NCBI GenBank assembly: GCA_021442155.1
Contig: CM038220.1
Span: 74,821,817-74,885,816 of the forward strand
DNA: 64,000 bases
Direction of reading: 5' to 3'
From: Cymbidium sinense
Taxonomy: Eukaryota; Streptophyta; Magnoliopsida; Asparagales; Orchidaceae
The notes beneath the pieces are model-generated. The model ran no database searches. It was not told the DNA's origin and saw only the letters and a program-made list of their open reading frames with translations. Numbering within the stretch: position 1 is the first letter of the stretch; every line of letters starts with the position of its first letter. A program made the position numbers and the translations under genes. Below, one piece after another: positions 1-11,505 of the stretch.

Positions 1-1966
1 GGGTCAAACCAAGGGTTGGGTCAAGTTTATATGACCATTTGAAATGTTTTGGTGGCTTTGGTTTGATTCAATTTGGTTTACATTTGGTTTTGGTTCAATT
101 GAGTTCATTTAGGTCAAATGGGTCAAGTTGACCTATTTGAACCATTTGACCTATTTGAGCTAGGTCATGGGTTTTAGGTTTGGTTAGTCATATGGAGTGG
201 ATTGTATCTTTGTTTCTAGTTAATTTTGGTTAAGTTTGAATTTGGCTGAACATGACCCCTTTAGGTCAAGTTGGGTTCAAGGTCAATTGGGCTAGGTTAG
301 GTCTAGTTGGCCAATTGAGGCTTTGGTCAAATTCAACAAGTGATTTGGAATGAACTTGATCCATTGGTTTGGATCAATTTGGCTTAGATCAAGTTTTGAC
401 ACATTTTGACATTTTTAGGTCAAGTTGGGTCAACTTGGGTCAAGTGGCCAATTGGGCTAGGTTAGGCTTAAATGTTGACTTGGTCAAGTTCAAACATAGG
501 TCATGAATGAACTTAGATCAATGGTTTCAATCAACTTGGCCTATGGTGAATTTTGGTATGTTAGGTCTCATTTTGGCTAAGTGTTGACTTGGTCAACCCT
601 TAGGTTTGAGTTGGTTTGACCCAATTTGGGTGATTGATCATCTCATGATGATTGTTTGTCATGATAAGAGGCATAGGTTAGTTTGATTTAATCCAATTTT
701 GTTAGGATTAAAATTTGGCTCATGAGGGTACATTAGGTCACTTTGGGTCAAGTGAGCCTAAGTGGGTCAAATGACTTGGCCAAAGCTTGATTTGAGTTTG
801 ATTGAATGTGTATATGGACTTATGATTGAAATATAAATCCATTTGCAAGTGGTTTGAAGTCAAATGGGTTTTGATTCATTTGTCAATTTCATATTCAAAG
901 GAAGAATATGAATAGATTTGGGGTTTGATTTTTGAATTAGATTTTGACTTTGTGATTGAAGTTTGTATTTATAAATGGATTCATGATGTTGATTGAATCA
1001 TGAAGGAAAATCAAGAGTTTGGCTTGATTTGAAGTTGATTTGGCTAAGTTCAAGATTTTGACTTGAAAGGCTTAGGTTGGATTTTGAGTGGGTTTGAGTT
1101 TGACTTTTGGAATTATTTTTGATTGTTTGAATTTATATTTCATTTATATGTGATTATAAATGAGGATATAAATAGGCCATGAGAAAATTTCAAGGATTTG
1201 AAGTGATTTGATCATGATTTAGGCTAAGCCCATTAAAAGGAATTTAAAGGACTTATGCAATTTTTGGAGTTTGAAGTTTGAATTTTTGAATTTGGTTTGA
1301 TTGATTTATATTTACATTTCATTTATATATGTGAATATAAATGAAAATATAAATGAGTTATGAGAAAATGCCATGAATTTGAATTGATTTGATTATGATT
1401 TTGGCTAAGTCGATGAAGAAAAACTTAAAGGACTTAGGAAAATGTATGAATTGATTTTGAATTTTGAGTTTAGTTTGATTGGCTTAAATTTATATTTCAT
1501 TTATGTATGTGAATATAGATGAGAATATAAATGAATTATGAGAAAATCTCAAGGGTTTGATTTGGTTTGATCATGATTTAGGCTAAGTGTTTAAGGAAAA
1601 CTTAAAGGTCTTAGGAAAAATTTAGACTTTGGAATTTCATTCATGGGTTTCAATCATGGATTCCAATTATGTATTTCAATCAAATGGAGTTGATTTGAGT
1701 TTGGAGAAAATCATATAAGATTGATTTGGAGTTTGACTTGAAGGAAGGAAGGTGAGAAATGGTTCAAGCTAAGGGTGGGTAAATTTTACTAAAACCCCTA
1801 AGGCATGACCTATTCCTATGGCTAACTCTTTTAAGCCTCCAGGGCTATGTTGAGTATCCACCTAATCACTAGATGTGTCTTAAGACTAAGGAACTCTTAA
1901 AGTCTAAGAGGAGTTTTATGCCTAAGATGGAGGGGTTGAGAACTCATTCTAAAAATGAGGTCAACA
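1..1966 (-). mobile_element. Giant LTR, reverse orientation, 5' part (modules L3-L1)
   Basis: Read on the minus strand, this is the first 2 kb of the same LTR found in forward orientation downstream. The GTCAA-rich block L3 lies at 1-800. The T-rich complement of L2 lies at 800-1760, with three ~178-bp units centred near 1140, 1318 and 1497. The conserved terminus L1 lies at 1760-1966 and ends in GGTCAACA, the complement of TGTTGACC. The rest lies left of the window. The terminus is of subtype A (complement of CATTTTTAGGATGAG), like the copies at 16645, 54589 and 58986. It abuts forward LTR sequence at 1967, so it is best read as an insertion into an older LTR. Confidence 0.85.
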
Positions 1967-2282
1967 CCGTTTAAAATATACCCTACTTTACTTTTCATGT
2001 AAAGTAGGGGAAGAATCTTTAGTACACATGCAGACCCATTGTCCAGGAGTCCTTGTTGAGGTGATTACATCCATTGCAGGGTGGTGATCTCTATCTTTGA
2101 GATAGTACACCTCTCCTCAATATCATAATGATCACCCTCAATAAAGAACATCTGTGGATCTATGTGGTGTCAAAAATGCATAAAAAGGAGACGTATATTT
2201 CTTTCTTCATTTTATCCCACATAGAGTGAAGATGGAAGTATATTTATCCTTTAGAAATTCTTCTCATAAAAATTTTACCACA
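1967..2282 (+). mobile_element. Giant LTR, 3'-terminal fragment (subtype A)
   Basis: This segment aligns by eye with the 3' end of the solo LTR at 23963-24281. Shared landmarks are the inverted repeat CTTTACTTTTCATGTAAAG near 1987, the GAGATAG box, ATCTATGTGGTGTC, and a terminal extension of about 100 bp ending in ACCACA at 2277-2282. Its upstream 7 kb are not adjacent, because the reverse LTR ending at 1966 separates them. No primer binding site follows, so this is the end of a solo LTR or of a 3' LTR. Confidence 0.8.
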
Positions 2283-2468
2283 CACACCGATTGGAAATCT
2301 TAGGTTGGGTTTGATTTATTATGCAACCAATCATTTACCCCAATGGTTTCTCCCCACTTTGGAAGATGTAAGTCTACACGCTTTCTTCCTAGCACAGCCG
2401 TTGCACACTGAAAGGCACCTCTTAGGTGGGTTAGCTCTATCCCGTGGCTGATAGACTATCCCTTTGGA

Positions 2469-2719
2469 TTTGTAAATCTAAGATAGGCCAAGGCTTATAT
2501 AGCCCCTTCTAAGTAGATCCATCGCACACCAGTGTCCATTAAATTAAAATGATATTTGATAATTTTTGAGCTGAGGTAAGTCCCAAGCAGCACTCTCTCA
2601 ATAGTTGCCCTTAGGTTGAATAGTCTACTTGATGGTTGGTAAACTTTCCCTTTAGATCTATAAATTTGAGATAGGCCAAAACTAATATAGCCCCTTCTAA
2701 GTAGATCCATCGCACACCG
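2469..2719. repeat. Pair of ~50-bp direct repeats about 189 bp apart
   Basis: Copy one (about 2478-2530) and copy two (about 2667-2719) share GATAGGCCAA, then TATATAGCCCCTTC, then AAGTAGATCCATCGCACACC. The intervening sequence also begins similarly (AGACTATCCCTTTGGAT versus AACTTTCCCTTTAGAT), so this may be two units of a ~189-bp tandem repeat. Confidence 0.75.
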
Positions 2720-2917
2720 ACAAGGTCTTTATATTAAATCCACTTTTATCCCTAGTGAAAACTTCCTTAAGCAAATCAAAGAAATCCATAAATCAAATCC
2801 ACCTCAATCCTCAAGTTCGAGCCCATATCTCCAGTAGATATGCCCTCAAACCAAATCATATCATCCCTAGTGGAGCCCTAAACCATAATAATCAAGCAAA
2901 TTAAATCAGATTCTTGT

Positions 2918-3095
2918 CCTTAGCGAATAATCTGAACCTGCTTCCCTAGTGGATGATCATACACCCATCCTCAGTAGATTATAAATCCTAATCCCCATCA
3001 GATCTTCTCTCCCTGAATCTTATTTGTAAACTCAAACCCTTATCCTCTATGAATAACCTGAACCTGCTTTCCTAGTGGAAGGTTCATATACTCAA
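2918..3095. repeat. Pair of ~45-bp diverged direct repeats
   Basis: 2920-2965 and 3051-3095 share AATAA(T/C)CTGAACCTGCTT, then CCTAGTGGA, then TTCATA or ATCATA. The spacing is about 130 bp. They lie in the unclassified spacer. Confidence 0.65.
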
Positions 3096-3881
3096 TCCCT
3101 TAGCGAATTCCTCTTCCCTCTCTTATGTCCTTGGCATAAGTTAAGTTACATTGCACTAAGATCATGATTCTATCTATTTCTCAGGTTTAGGGATTGATCA
3201 TTTTCATTAGCGCTTGCAATCGTTTGGATGTTGTTGATCATCTCGTCGCAAATGTGCGGTGTGCCTTGTCAGTTACACCACACCTATTGGGGGTCCTTTT
3301 ATTGACCTCACTTTTGGAGTGAGTTCTTAACTTCCTCATCATAGATTTATGACTCTTGTAGACACTAAGAGCTCTTAGTCCAAAGACACTTCTAGTGATT
3401 AGGTGAACACTTAACATAAGCCTAGAGACTTAGAAGGGTTAGCCATAGGGATAGGTAATGCCTTAGGGAGTTAGGGAGACTTAGCTACCCTATAGTCTAA
3501 ACCCAACTTATGCTTTCCTTCTCAAACCAAACCTCAAATTCATGCCAAATCCAAACCAAATTTCCAAACTTATAATCAATCCCATGATCAAATCCAAGCT
3601 CAAAATTCTTCATAAATTTTATGATTAAATTCCATGCCCTTAACCTTAACCAAGTCAAATTCAATTCCAATTCAATTAATTTTCTCAAATATCAATTTAA
3701 TAACTCAATCATTTATGAAATCCAAATCCAAACTCAGTTCCAAGTGATTACAACCCAATAATCAAATCTAAGTTCCAAAATTCCTTTCTTAGCCCTATGG
3801 ACTTACCTCCATAAGCTTAACCAAATATTAACCCAAACCAACCCAAAATAAATTGGTTTCTTTATAAATCAATTACTGCTT

Positions 3882-4073
3882 CATTTATATCCATAAATAT
3901 AAATGAAACCCACCTTTCAATGACCAAAAATAAATCAAACTAAATTAATTTTGCTCTTAGCCCTTTTGATCTACATCCATGAGCTTGGTCAAATTTGCTT
4001 TCAAATCACTCCAAAATCAAGTGATTTTCTCATGAATCATTTATATCTTCATTTATATTCATAAATATAAATG
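3882..4073 (+). repeat. L2 hairpins (two) in the LTR at 3300
   Basis: Inverted repeats with arms CATTTATAT and ATATAAATG occur at 3882-3905 and 4050-4073. They are about 168 bp apart, as part of two L2 tandem units. Confidence 0.7.
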
Positions 4074-6493
4074 AAATATAAATTCAAATGACCAAAACCA
4101 AGTTGAAGATCAAACCAAAATCCAATTAATGCCTTTTAAGCCAATTTCTTGGACTTAACCAAAATCCACCTAAACCAAGTCAAAACCAATGAATTTTCTC
4201 TTGAATCAATCATTCCCTCAATCATCTATCCAAATATAAATGAAACCTACAATCATTAAACCAAACTCAAGTCAACGAGTCAGCCCAAGTTAGCCATTTT
4301 AACTTGAAAACTTCAAATGAGCCAAAGTCCATTGAACTCCAAATTAATTACAGTTGAATTTATATTTCAATCCTAGGCTCATATATAAGTTCAACTAAAC
4401 TTGAATCAAGCCAAAACCAAGCCAATCGACCCAGTTAGGTCTACTTGACCCAAAGTGGCCTAAAGGACCTTTTTGAGCCAAGTTTTAATCCAACTAAATT
4501 ATATTAAACCAAGCCCATCCAAGCCTCATATCATGATCAACAATCACCCCAGGATGATCCACCTTAAATTGGGTCAAACCAAGGAAACTTGGTCATTAGA
4601 CTAAGTGAACCTTTAGCCTAAATGAAACCCAAACTAGCCAAAACTAATCCCTAAATTGTTTAAAACCATTGATTCATACCAACCCATGATCAATGATTGA
4701 ACATAACTTGACTCTCAATTGAGCCAAATCAAGTCTAATTAGCCATTTGACCTAAGTTGACCTAAAATTCAAAATGGTTCAAATTATAATCTAACCCAAA
4801 TTGATTGCAACCAATGGCTCAAGTTTATTCCAAATTGATTATTGAACTTGGCCAATGCCATAATTGATCCCAATTTAACCAATTGGTCAACTTGACCCAA
4901 TATAGCCTAAACTGACCTAATGGGTCAAGTTGGCCAAATTCAATTAAATCCAAGTTAATTCAAACCTAATCCAATAATCATTTTCAATTGACCAATTGAA
5001 CATGAACAAACTCTTAACCCAACCAAATTGGTCAATTTGGTCAAATTGATCAACTTAACTCATTGACCCATTTGATTCCAAATGAGCCAAAATCAAACCA
5101 AGGCCAAATTAATTGAAACCACTTGAATCAAAACTCTTCAAATCATCATTTGAACCTAACCGATGCCTTGGTTTGACCAAATTTGACCAATTGGTTAACC
5201 CAACCCAACATGACCCAATATTAACTAAAACCCATGAAACCAACCCATGACCCATTGGTGGCTGGCCAAACCTGACCCAAACCCATCTTAGGTCAACCAA
5301 ATTAGCCCAAATCCACTTGGAGCCAAGTCCAATGCAACTCCTCCATGGATCCTTCCCCATATTAGATTCTTTCCTCTAATGACAAATTCCACTCTCCTCT
5401 CATCCTTAGCAGTCATCAAACTTCCAAATAGGGGATCACCTAAGCCACCTAGCCCACCCTAAGTGGGCTAAGCCTGCCATGGACTGGGGAGGTGAGCTAA
5501 CTCATCTCCCTCCCAAACTGAAACCAAAGGATCATGGGAGAAACCACCAATCCATATCAAGCTTGAGCCACCTCTCACTCCTTCCACCAACAAAACTGAG
5601 CCACATGGACTCAATGACTACTCTGACGCTCAAGCAGCAACTGCCAATCAAAAAATGGGAAGCAATCTCGTCTATCCACCTCAATAAATCAAGGGTCCCC
5701 TCAATTCACATGGAAAATCATACCATTCGATTCATGAAAGCTCCCAAGAGTGAAACAAAATGCCCTAGCACCTCCTAGATAATTTCCAAGCCTTCCCCAC
5801 TTTAGATTTTCCTCCCCCATGCACAGCTAAAATAGGGGAGCTCGACCTCTATCCAAGCTTGCTCATTTCTCAACCAAACTTTAATTCCTCTTATAAACAC
5901 CTTCCATACACCTCATCGAAGCTACCCAAGCCATTTCCCAAGCTCCAAGCCCCAGGAGAGGACTTTGGTTAAGACCAAAGTTCCAAAGCTCGATCCTTGG
6001 CTTTTGAACTATCCGAGTGGAACAAATCCCATTGCTATTCAACAAGACCTCATCTCTACTAAGCAAAGCTTCCTCAAGCATGCGAGCCGCCAGTCTTAGC
6101 TCTGGTTAGGTAATTCCATGAAAACTGATCTCTAGCTTAAGTGGTATTGGCCTTTTATGAAGAAAATTTGCATGTGAGCCCATCTTAGCTGTTGGATCCA
6201 TGTAGATCCCTCACACAAAGGTGTGGGTTGATTATGGAGTGAATTCGAGCTCGGGTGAGCTCGAATTGAGCAATCCATAGTGGAAGACTTCCGTTATTTG
6301 TCGCTCATGGTAAGGATGTTCCCGGGCCGTCCATTCCATATGATTGAAATAGACGGATCTGATCAGATCATGCTAGATCCATCTATTTTCTCCCTCTACA
6401 CTGCGAGATTGATCTACATAGTCCGATATGAGATTGGACGGTGGAGATCAATACCGCATCCCCTGCTAGCTGACTTAGCGCTCGGATATGACT

Positions 6494-6554
6494 ACTTAAA
6501 TAGCCAATCCTATGGTGCCACATGGAAAGTGTGTCGTGTCAATGCGCCACATGG
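6494..6554 (+). promoter_or_regulatory. Conserved L4/L5 boundary box, candidate core promoter
   Basis: ACTTAAATAGCC at 6494-6505 is followed 12 bp later by CCACATGGAAAG and again by CCACATGG (6547-6554). The same order recurs at 14854, 19740, 47400, 53195 and, more diverged, 62146. In each copy it stands exactly where the GC-richer L4 changes to T-rich L5. TTAAATA is TATA-like and CACATG is an E-box core. A role in LTR transcription start is inferred, not shown. Confidence 0.35.
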
Positions 6555-8157
6555 CGCTAACATGATTATGTCTTTAATTAGGTTAATTAAGGTATTTTTA
6601 AGGTTGGAACTTCCATAATTCATAATAAATTATAGAAAATTTTAAGAAATATAAATAATGGCTCATTTTAAAGGTATTTCAGAGGGGAGTCCATTAAAAT
6701 TATCTTAAATTAATTTTGAATAGTAATTTTAGCTTAATTAGGATTTAATTAAAAGTTTAATTAGCCTAATTACTCCCTAATTAATTAACCAATCAATTTT
6801 AAACTTTTTGAGAATGTTTAAGGGGATGACCTCTGCCTCCCATATTTTCTTGGAATTTATTGGTTGATTACATGGGAAAATTGATTGCTTAAGCCCTAAT
6901 TTTCTTCATAACTTAATTAAGTGATAATTAAGCATGTGGATAGTAATTAATCAAAAAATTAGACCCCTTAATCACTATTGAATAGTGAGGAGACTTAAAG
7001 AGTTGGATTGGAACCTGCCTCCTAATCTTTCCCCTAAGTTTCCTTCTCTTTTTCAACCAAAATGCTAATTAAAGATTAAATACCTAATTAATGACTTAAT
7101 TAGTTAAATTGAAACTAAAATCATACCAAATCATGTTTGATTAAGTTAGTGGCTTCTGGAGTTAGGTTGAGACCTACTTCCCAACCTTTTCCTCTTAAGC
7201 CTATCTCATTTCAAAAGATAATCAATTAAATAAGATTAAGTAAAGAGAAATGGATTAATATATTAATGACTTTTTAACCTAATTAAAAGGGTAATTTCAT
7301 CTGATTTTCTTTAGTTGATCCATGGGTAGACCTTTAGGTGTTTAATAACCTAAAGAGGTTTAATGAAATTATGGTTAGCTCACATGTGTGAGAAAACTAT
7401 AAAACTAATTAAGTAAGTTTCTTAATCTTAATTAATTAATGATTGTGAGCTAATTGCATATCATATTGGCTCATAATCATTTAATAGAAGCATTTCATAG
7501 GAGCATTACTATTTACTTTTAATTCATTTGCATATTATATTGGCTCATAATCATTTAATTAATTATCTTAAGGTAACATAGGTAAGGTTTAATTAATTGA
7601 TTTAATTCATACCTTAACCTAATTAATTTATAAAATCAACCTAATCAATTTTTATTAAATCAAATTAAATCACAGATATGAGAATGGGATTAAGATTAGC
7701 AAACCTCTTCTCACATTTCTTAAATCAAATCAAACATAAAATTAAAAATGACATTAAGAAATTTTGATTTATTTTAAATGAGTTTATTTAATATGATTGT
7801 CCTTAAGAGTTAATTGGATTGAATGAAATCATGTGCTTATGTCCCTTTATATCTTTCCAATCATATTAAATGTTGTACATCACTTGATTCATACATTCAT
7901 CTCTTGCAAAATCAATTAAATTAAATGATTTCATTTAGGTTAAGCTCGCACGTGTTGATTTAAATTAATATATGTGTGGCTATTATCATTATTAAATCCA
8001 AATCTAATTTTCCAAAACTTATAAATGAATGATTATATATGTTATAAATGCTAGTTATAAATACATAGGAGATGTATGTAATTATAGCTTAGGTGTATGA
8101 AGTGAAGTTTCTTTTCTTTCATTCATGCATTGATTTATGTAAGTAAGAATGTTAATG

Positions 8158-8740
8158 GGTATATAGCTTGGACATCCTGAAAATACTAGGCTTTAGTTAT
8201 CCCCAAGGAGGTCATTTGATTACCTTACTTTCTTGATTTAACAATGGCATGTACTCCATTTGATTTCATTCTTACATACTTCAATTCTATAATTTAGATA
8301 AGACATTATTCAATATGTATAAATATTTCAAAATATAACCTTAGCATGATCCTTCCATTCTTGTAGGTGTTTGTACATTTACTTGTATCTAAGAACAATG
8401 AGTACATCTAGTCTGGACATTCTGGAGATGCACGGCTTTAAGTAGCCTTAAGGAGGTTTTTACCTCACACCCTTAGTTAACAAAGATAAAGTACTTGGTT
8501 ATAACTTATATACACTTGTGTGTGCATTTGGCTAATAAATAAAAGCCTTCCCTTTTGAACTTTATTCTATATGCATAAATATTTCAAAAAAAGCAACTTT
8601 AACATAATTTTCCACTCTTGTAGTCATTTGTACATCCATATGTATTTATGAATAGTGGGTATATCTAGTCTAGACATTCCAGGGATGCATGACGTTAAGT
8701 AGCCCCAAGGAGGTTTTTACCTCACTCCTCTAGCTCATAA
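8158..8740 (+). repeat. L5 tandem repeat, three ~245-bp units
   Basis: Each unit carries GGACAT(C/T)C, then GGCTTTA or a variant, then CCAAGGAGGT, then a short loop and TACCTCAC or a variant. Units begin near 8158, 8401 and 8654. The GAGGT and ACCTC arms form a small hairpin in most units. Confidence 0.75.
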
Positions 8741-11342
8741 TGCCAAAGTACTTGCTTAAAACTTTTATACATTTGAACGTATACTTAGCTAATGAGTGAA
8801 AATCCAATTTTCCATTAAATTCATTTATGCATCTTTCTTTTAAGTGTGACAAAATATATTACATGTATATGTATGCTTAGGATTTAATTATGTGCATGCT
8901 ACATATGATCGAAGGAAATGAATGCACATGTGTCATGTGATAGTAATTAATTCCAATTAATCTTAAGATGCCTTTCTTATTGAATGAAGTCATTTAAAAT
9001 GAACCTAAACCTAGGATTAATTAAAACATATAATAAGCCATTCATCAAAGAGAACTTACTAATTAATATGCTTTAGAAGTAACTTAAGGTAGGGATAAAA
9101 GAGTGTAAACCAAATGAAACAAAAGAAAACACTAAGTAAAATTCTCAAATCAATGAAATCACTTAAAATGAATTCAACTTCTTATAATTAAACCATTACA
9201 TACTTAGAAAATCATAACAAAACTTAGTTAAGGCATACCACACAAGCCCTAATACACACACTTTAGAATTAAGTCACTATTTCTAGCCTTATGTGGGCGG
9301 TGCATGGAGTGATGTATGTTTGGTTTTATGATGTATTATTTTACACTAGAAGTTAGGGTGTATACTTTGTATATTATATGGTAAGCCGTGATTAGCCTAA
9401 TCATATTTTCTATAAAAGATTGTGCTTAAGGGGTGCTTAAAATAAATATAAATTCTCTCTTTTGTAGGTTCTTAACCTCTAAGCATAATCTAAATTAGGA
9501 CAGGTGGGCTTTGTTACCCATGTGCAGGATGCTAAGTCCAAATTATTCATATAACTGCTTGGGTTATATGGTGTGTTTAGTTCACACTTTTATTGTAAGT
9601 GTAGTTAGATTTGTTTTTCCTATTTTAATATAATTTTTCATTAGGAATTAGGATTAGTGTAAGGGGGATTAGGATGAGCAGTGGCTAGAAAGCTTTGTCC
9701 TGAGAGGCCCTGTGATGCCTTTGAAGCAAACACATCCAAATGAAGAAATAAAGGAGGTATGAAGAATGAAGATAAGAAAACCCCCATAGCATTTATTCTT
9801 TTGTAAATTATAATTATTCTTTCTTATTCTAGATGTATAAGGGTAGAGCTTGGCAACCGATTTTCTCTTTTTGGGTTGTACGATGGTACCTGACCAGACC
9901 AACCTTTTATTCTTTTACGTTAGATTTATAAAATGCTTGATGTTATGTTTAAACTATATAATAGAAATGGCATGCTACTTTCATAGTTTTTTTATGAATT
10001 ATGATTTAATGTGTGGTCTGGATCCGATTAGGCTTTTTGAAAAAAAATTTAATTTCTCTACCCCAAATACAACTCATAACTAAACTTTTAAATAACTCAT
10101 AACCTCATAAAAAGCCTAGGCATTAAATCAAGATAATAAAAAGATTTAGCAATCTCTTAGCTGAATGTTGTATGTTAAATATCATGCATTCATATTGATT
10201 CACTCCTATAAAGAGAGGGTTTCCATCCTTGCATGATAGGGGCAGACTTGAGTTTTGAGGGTCTCCTACATGATGAAAAATACATCTTTCTCTCTGATTT
10301 AGCTCATAACTCATTTCAACATGCATTTAGACATATAAAAATCCTATAGCTTTTGTCAAAATGAAGTGTCTAAAATCAAATAAAATTTAAAAAAATTTAT
10401 ATTAAACTAGGCCATTGCTCATACCACTCATACTCTAGTCTCTTAAGGAGTGGTTTAAGGACTTTAGATGCTTTTTAAATAATAACAACCCAACTATCTT
10501 GCAAAATCATATGACTTCCCTTCATGGATTTAAAGCATATGATAAGTTAGTTGGCTGCCATCTAGGCAGTTATAAGTCTAACAGTTGGGTGGTTTACTCT
10601 TTTTTGTGGAGGTAAACCATATACCCATCTTCGCTTAGATTTAGGTCATGCTTTAGCCCTTGCTAAAGCTTCCTAGATTCAAGATCCGAGGTGGTTGTTT
10701 CCTTCTTGAGGCTATAAGCATAAATCTTCACCTCTTAGGCATTTCCATAATCTTGTATTGTGGGATTATAAGTCCTAGGTTTCTAATAAAATGTCAACCT
10801 CAACTAAATTGATCCTCTCAATTTCAAACTTATAAAGTCCAACCATAGGATATATTTAAATGCTCACTAGGTTTCCTAATATCATGAGCATTTCCTATTT
10901 ATCTCCTTTGACTTCGATAATAAGTCTTCTCCTTTAGTTTTCTCTCTTAAATTTCCAAATACAACCAATCATTTGATAGTCTAACCTTGAAATCTTTGGT
11001 AACTTTAATTTCTACTTTAATCAAGAGTATTCCTAAGAAACTCACCTTCCTTGGGACATAATTAACTATGGTGGCTTACCTCCATAGGGAACTTAATAAA
11101 CCTAACTTAAAATAAACCTAGCTTTACTTTTCCATGTAAAGTAGGGGAAAAATCTCAGGTATATTCGAAGACCCATCATGCCTTAAGAGTCCTTATTAGG
11201 TGATTAGGTCCATTATAGGCTAATGATTTCTATCTTTTGAGATAGTGCATCATTTCTCAATGTTATACCCGATCACTTCAATAAGGGCACACTCAAATCT
11301 ACGTGGTGTCCCACATATACATATCCAAAAATAAACACCATA

Positions 11343-11463
11343 TTTAGGTTAAGTGTTCACCTAATCACTAGAGGTATCTTAAGACTAAGGAACTCTTTGT
11401 GTCTATAAGAGTCCTAGATCTATGACGAGGAGATTGAGAACTCACTCCAAAGTGAGGTTAATA
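11343..11463 (-). mobile_element. Reverse LTR 5'-terminal fragment (L1 only)
   Basis: This is the complement of L1. TTCACCTAATCACTAGAGG is followed by AAGACTAAGGAACTC and the end GGTTAATA, which is TATTAACC on the minus strand. Only about 120 bp are present. It is joined directly to the end of the LTR at 11342 and lies 42 bp from a forward LTR start, forming a head-to-head pair. Confidence 0.8.
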
Positions 11464-11505
11464 ATATATCATTGTTATCCCTGCTAGTTAAAAAAGGTAC
11501 ATGGT

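Larger units (their letters stand above)
2283..3299. other. Unclassified 1-kb spacer with internal direct repeats
   Basis: This is the only stretch over 300 bp outside LTR modules and the coding element. It has no convincing reading frame. It carries two kinds of internal repeats (listed separately) and repeated TCCCTAGTGGA-like motifs near 2745, 2870, 2945 and 3070. It lies between an LTR end (2282) and an LTR start (3300), so it could be flanking host DNA or a remnant of an unrelated or internal element region. I cannot assign it. Confidence 0.5.
3300..11342 (+). mobile_element. Complete giant LTR, 8043 bp (subtype B), possibly solo
   Basis: All five modules are present in order: L1 3300-3500, L2 3500-4430, L3 4430-5350, L4 5350-6560, L5 6560-11342. 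The start TATTGACC and end ACCATA are single-transition versions of TGTTGACC and ACCACA. Three ~245-bp L5 tandem units lie near 8158, 8401 and 8654. No primer binding site or internal region follows; a reverse LTR terminus begins at once. The 5-bp flanks (CCTTT and TTTAG) do not match, so a clean solo-LTR origin is not shown. Short reading frames within it (for example 5479-5778 and 6280-6618) are not at conserved positions in other copies and are not called as genes. Confidence 0.85.

Noticed and set aside
5479..5778. 99-codon open frame in L4
   Set aside because: No similar frame exists at the same place in the other LTR copies. The GC-richer L4 simply has fewer chance stops.
6280..6618. 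112-codon open frame spanning L4/L5
   Set aside because: It crosses the L4/L5 composition switch and is not kept in sister copies. There is no recognisable domain.
9405..9425. CTATAAAAG as a TATA box
   Set aside because: The other copies read CTATAGAGG, CTACAAGGG or TTATAGGGG at this place, so the match is not conserved.
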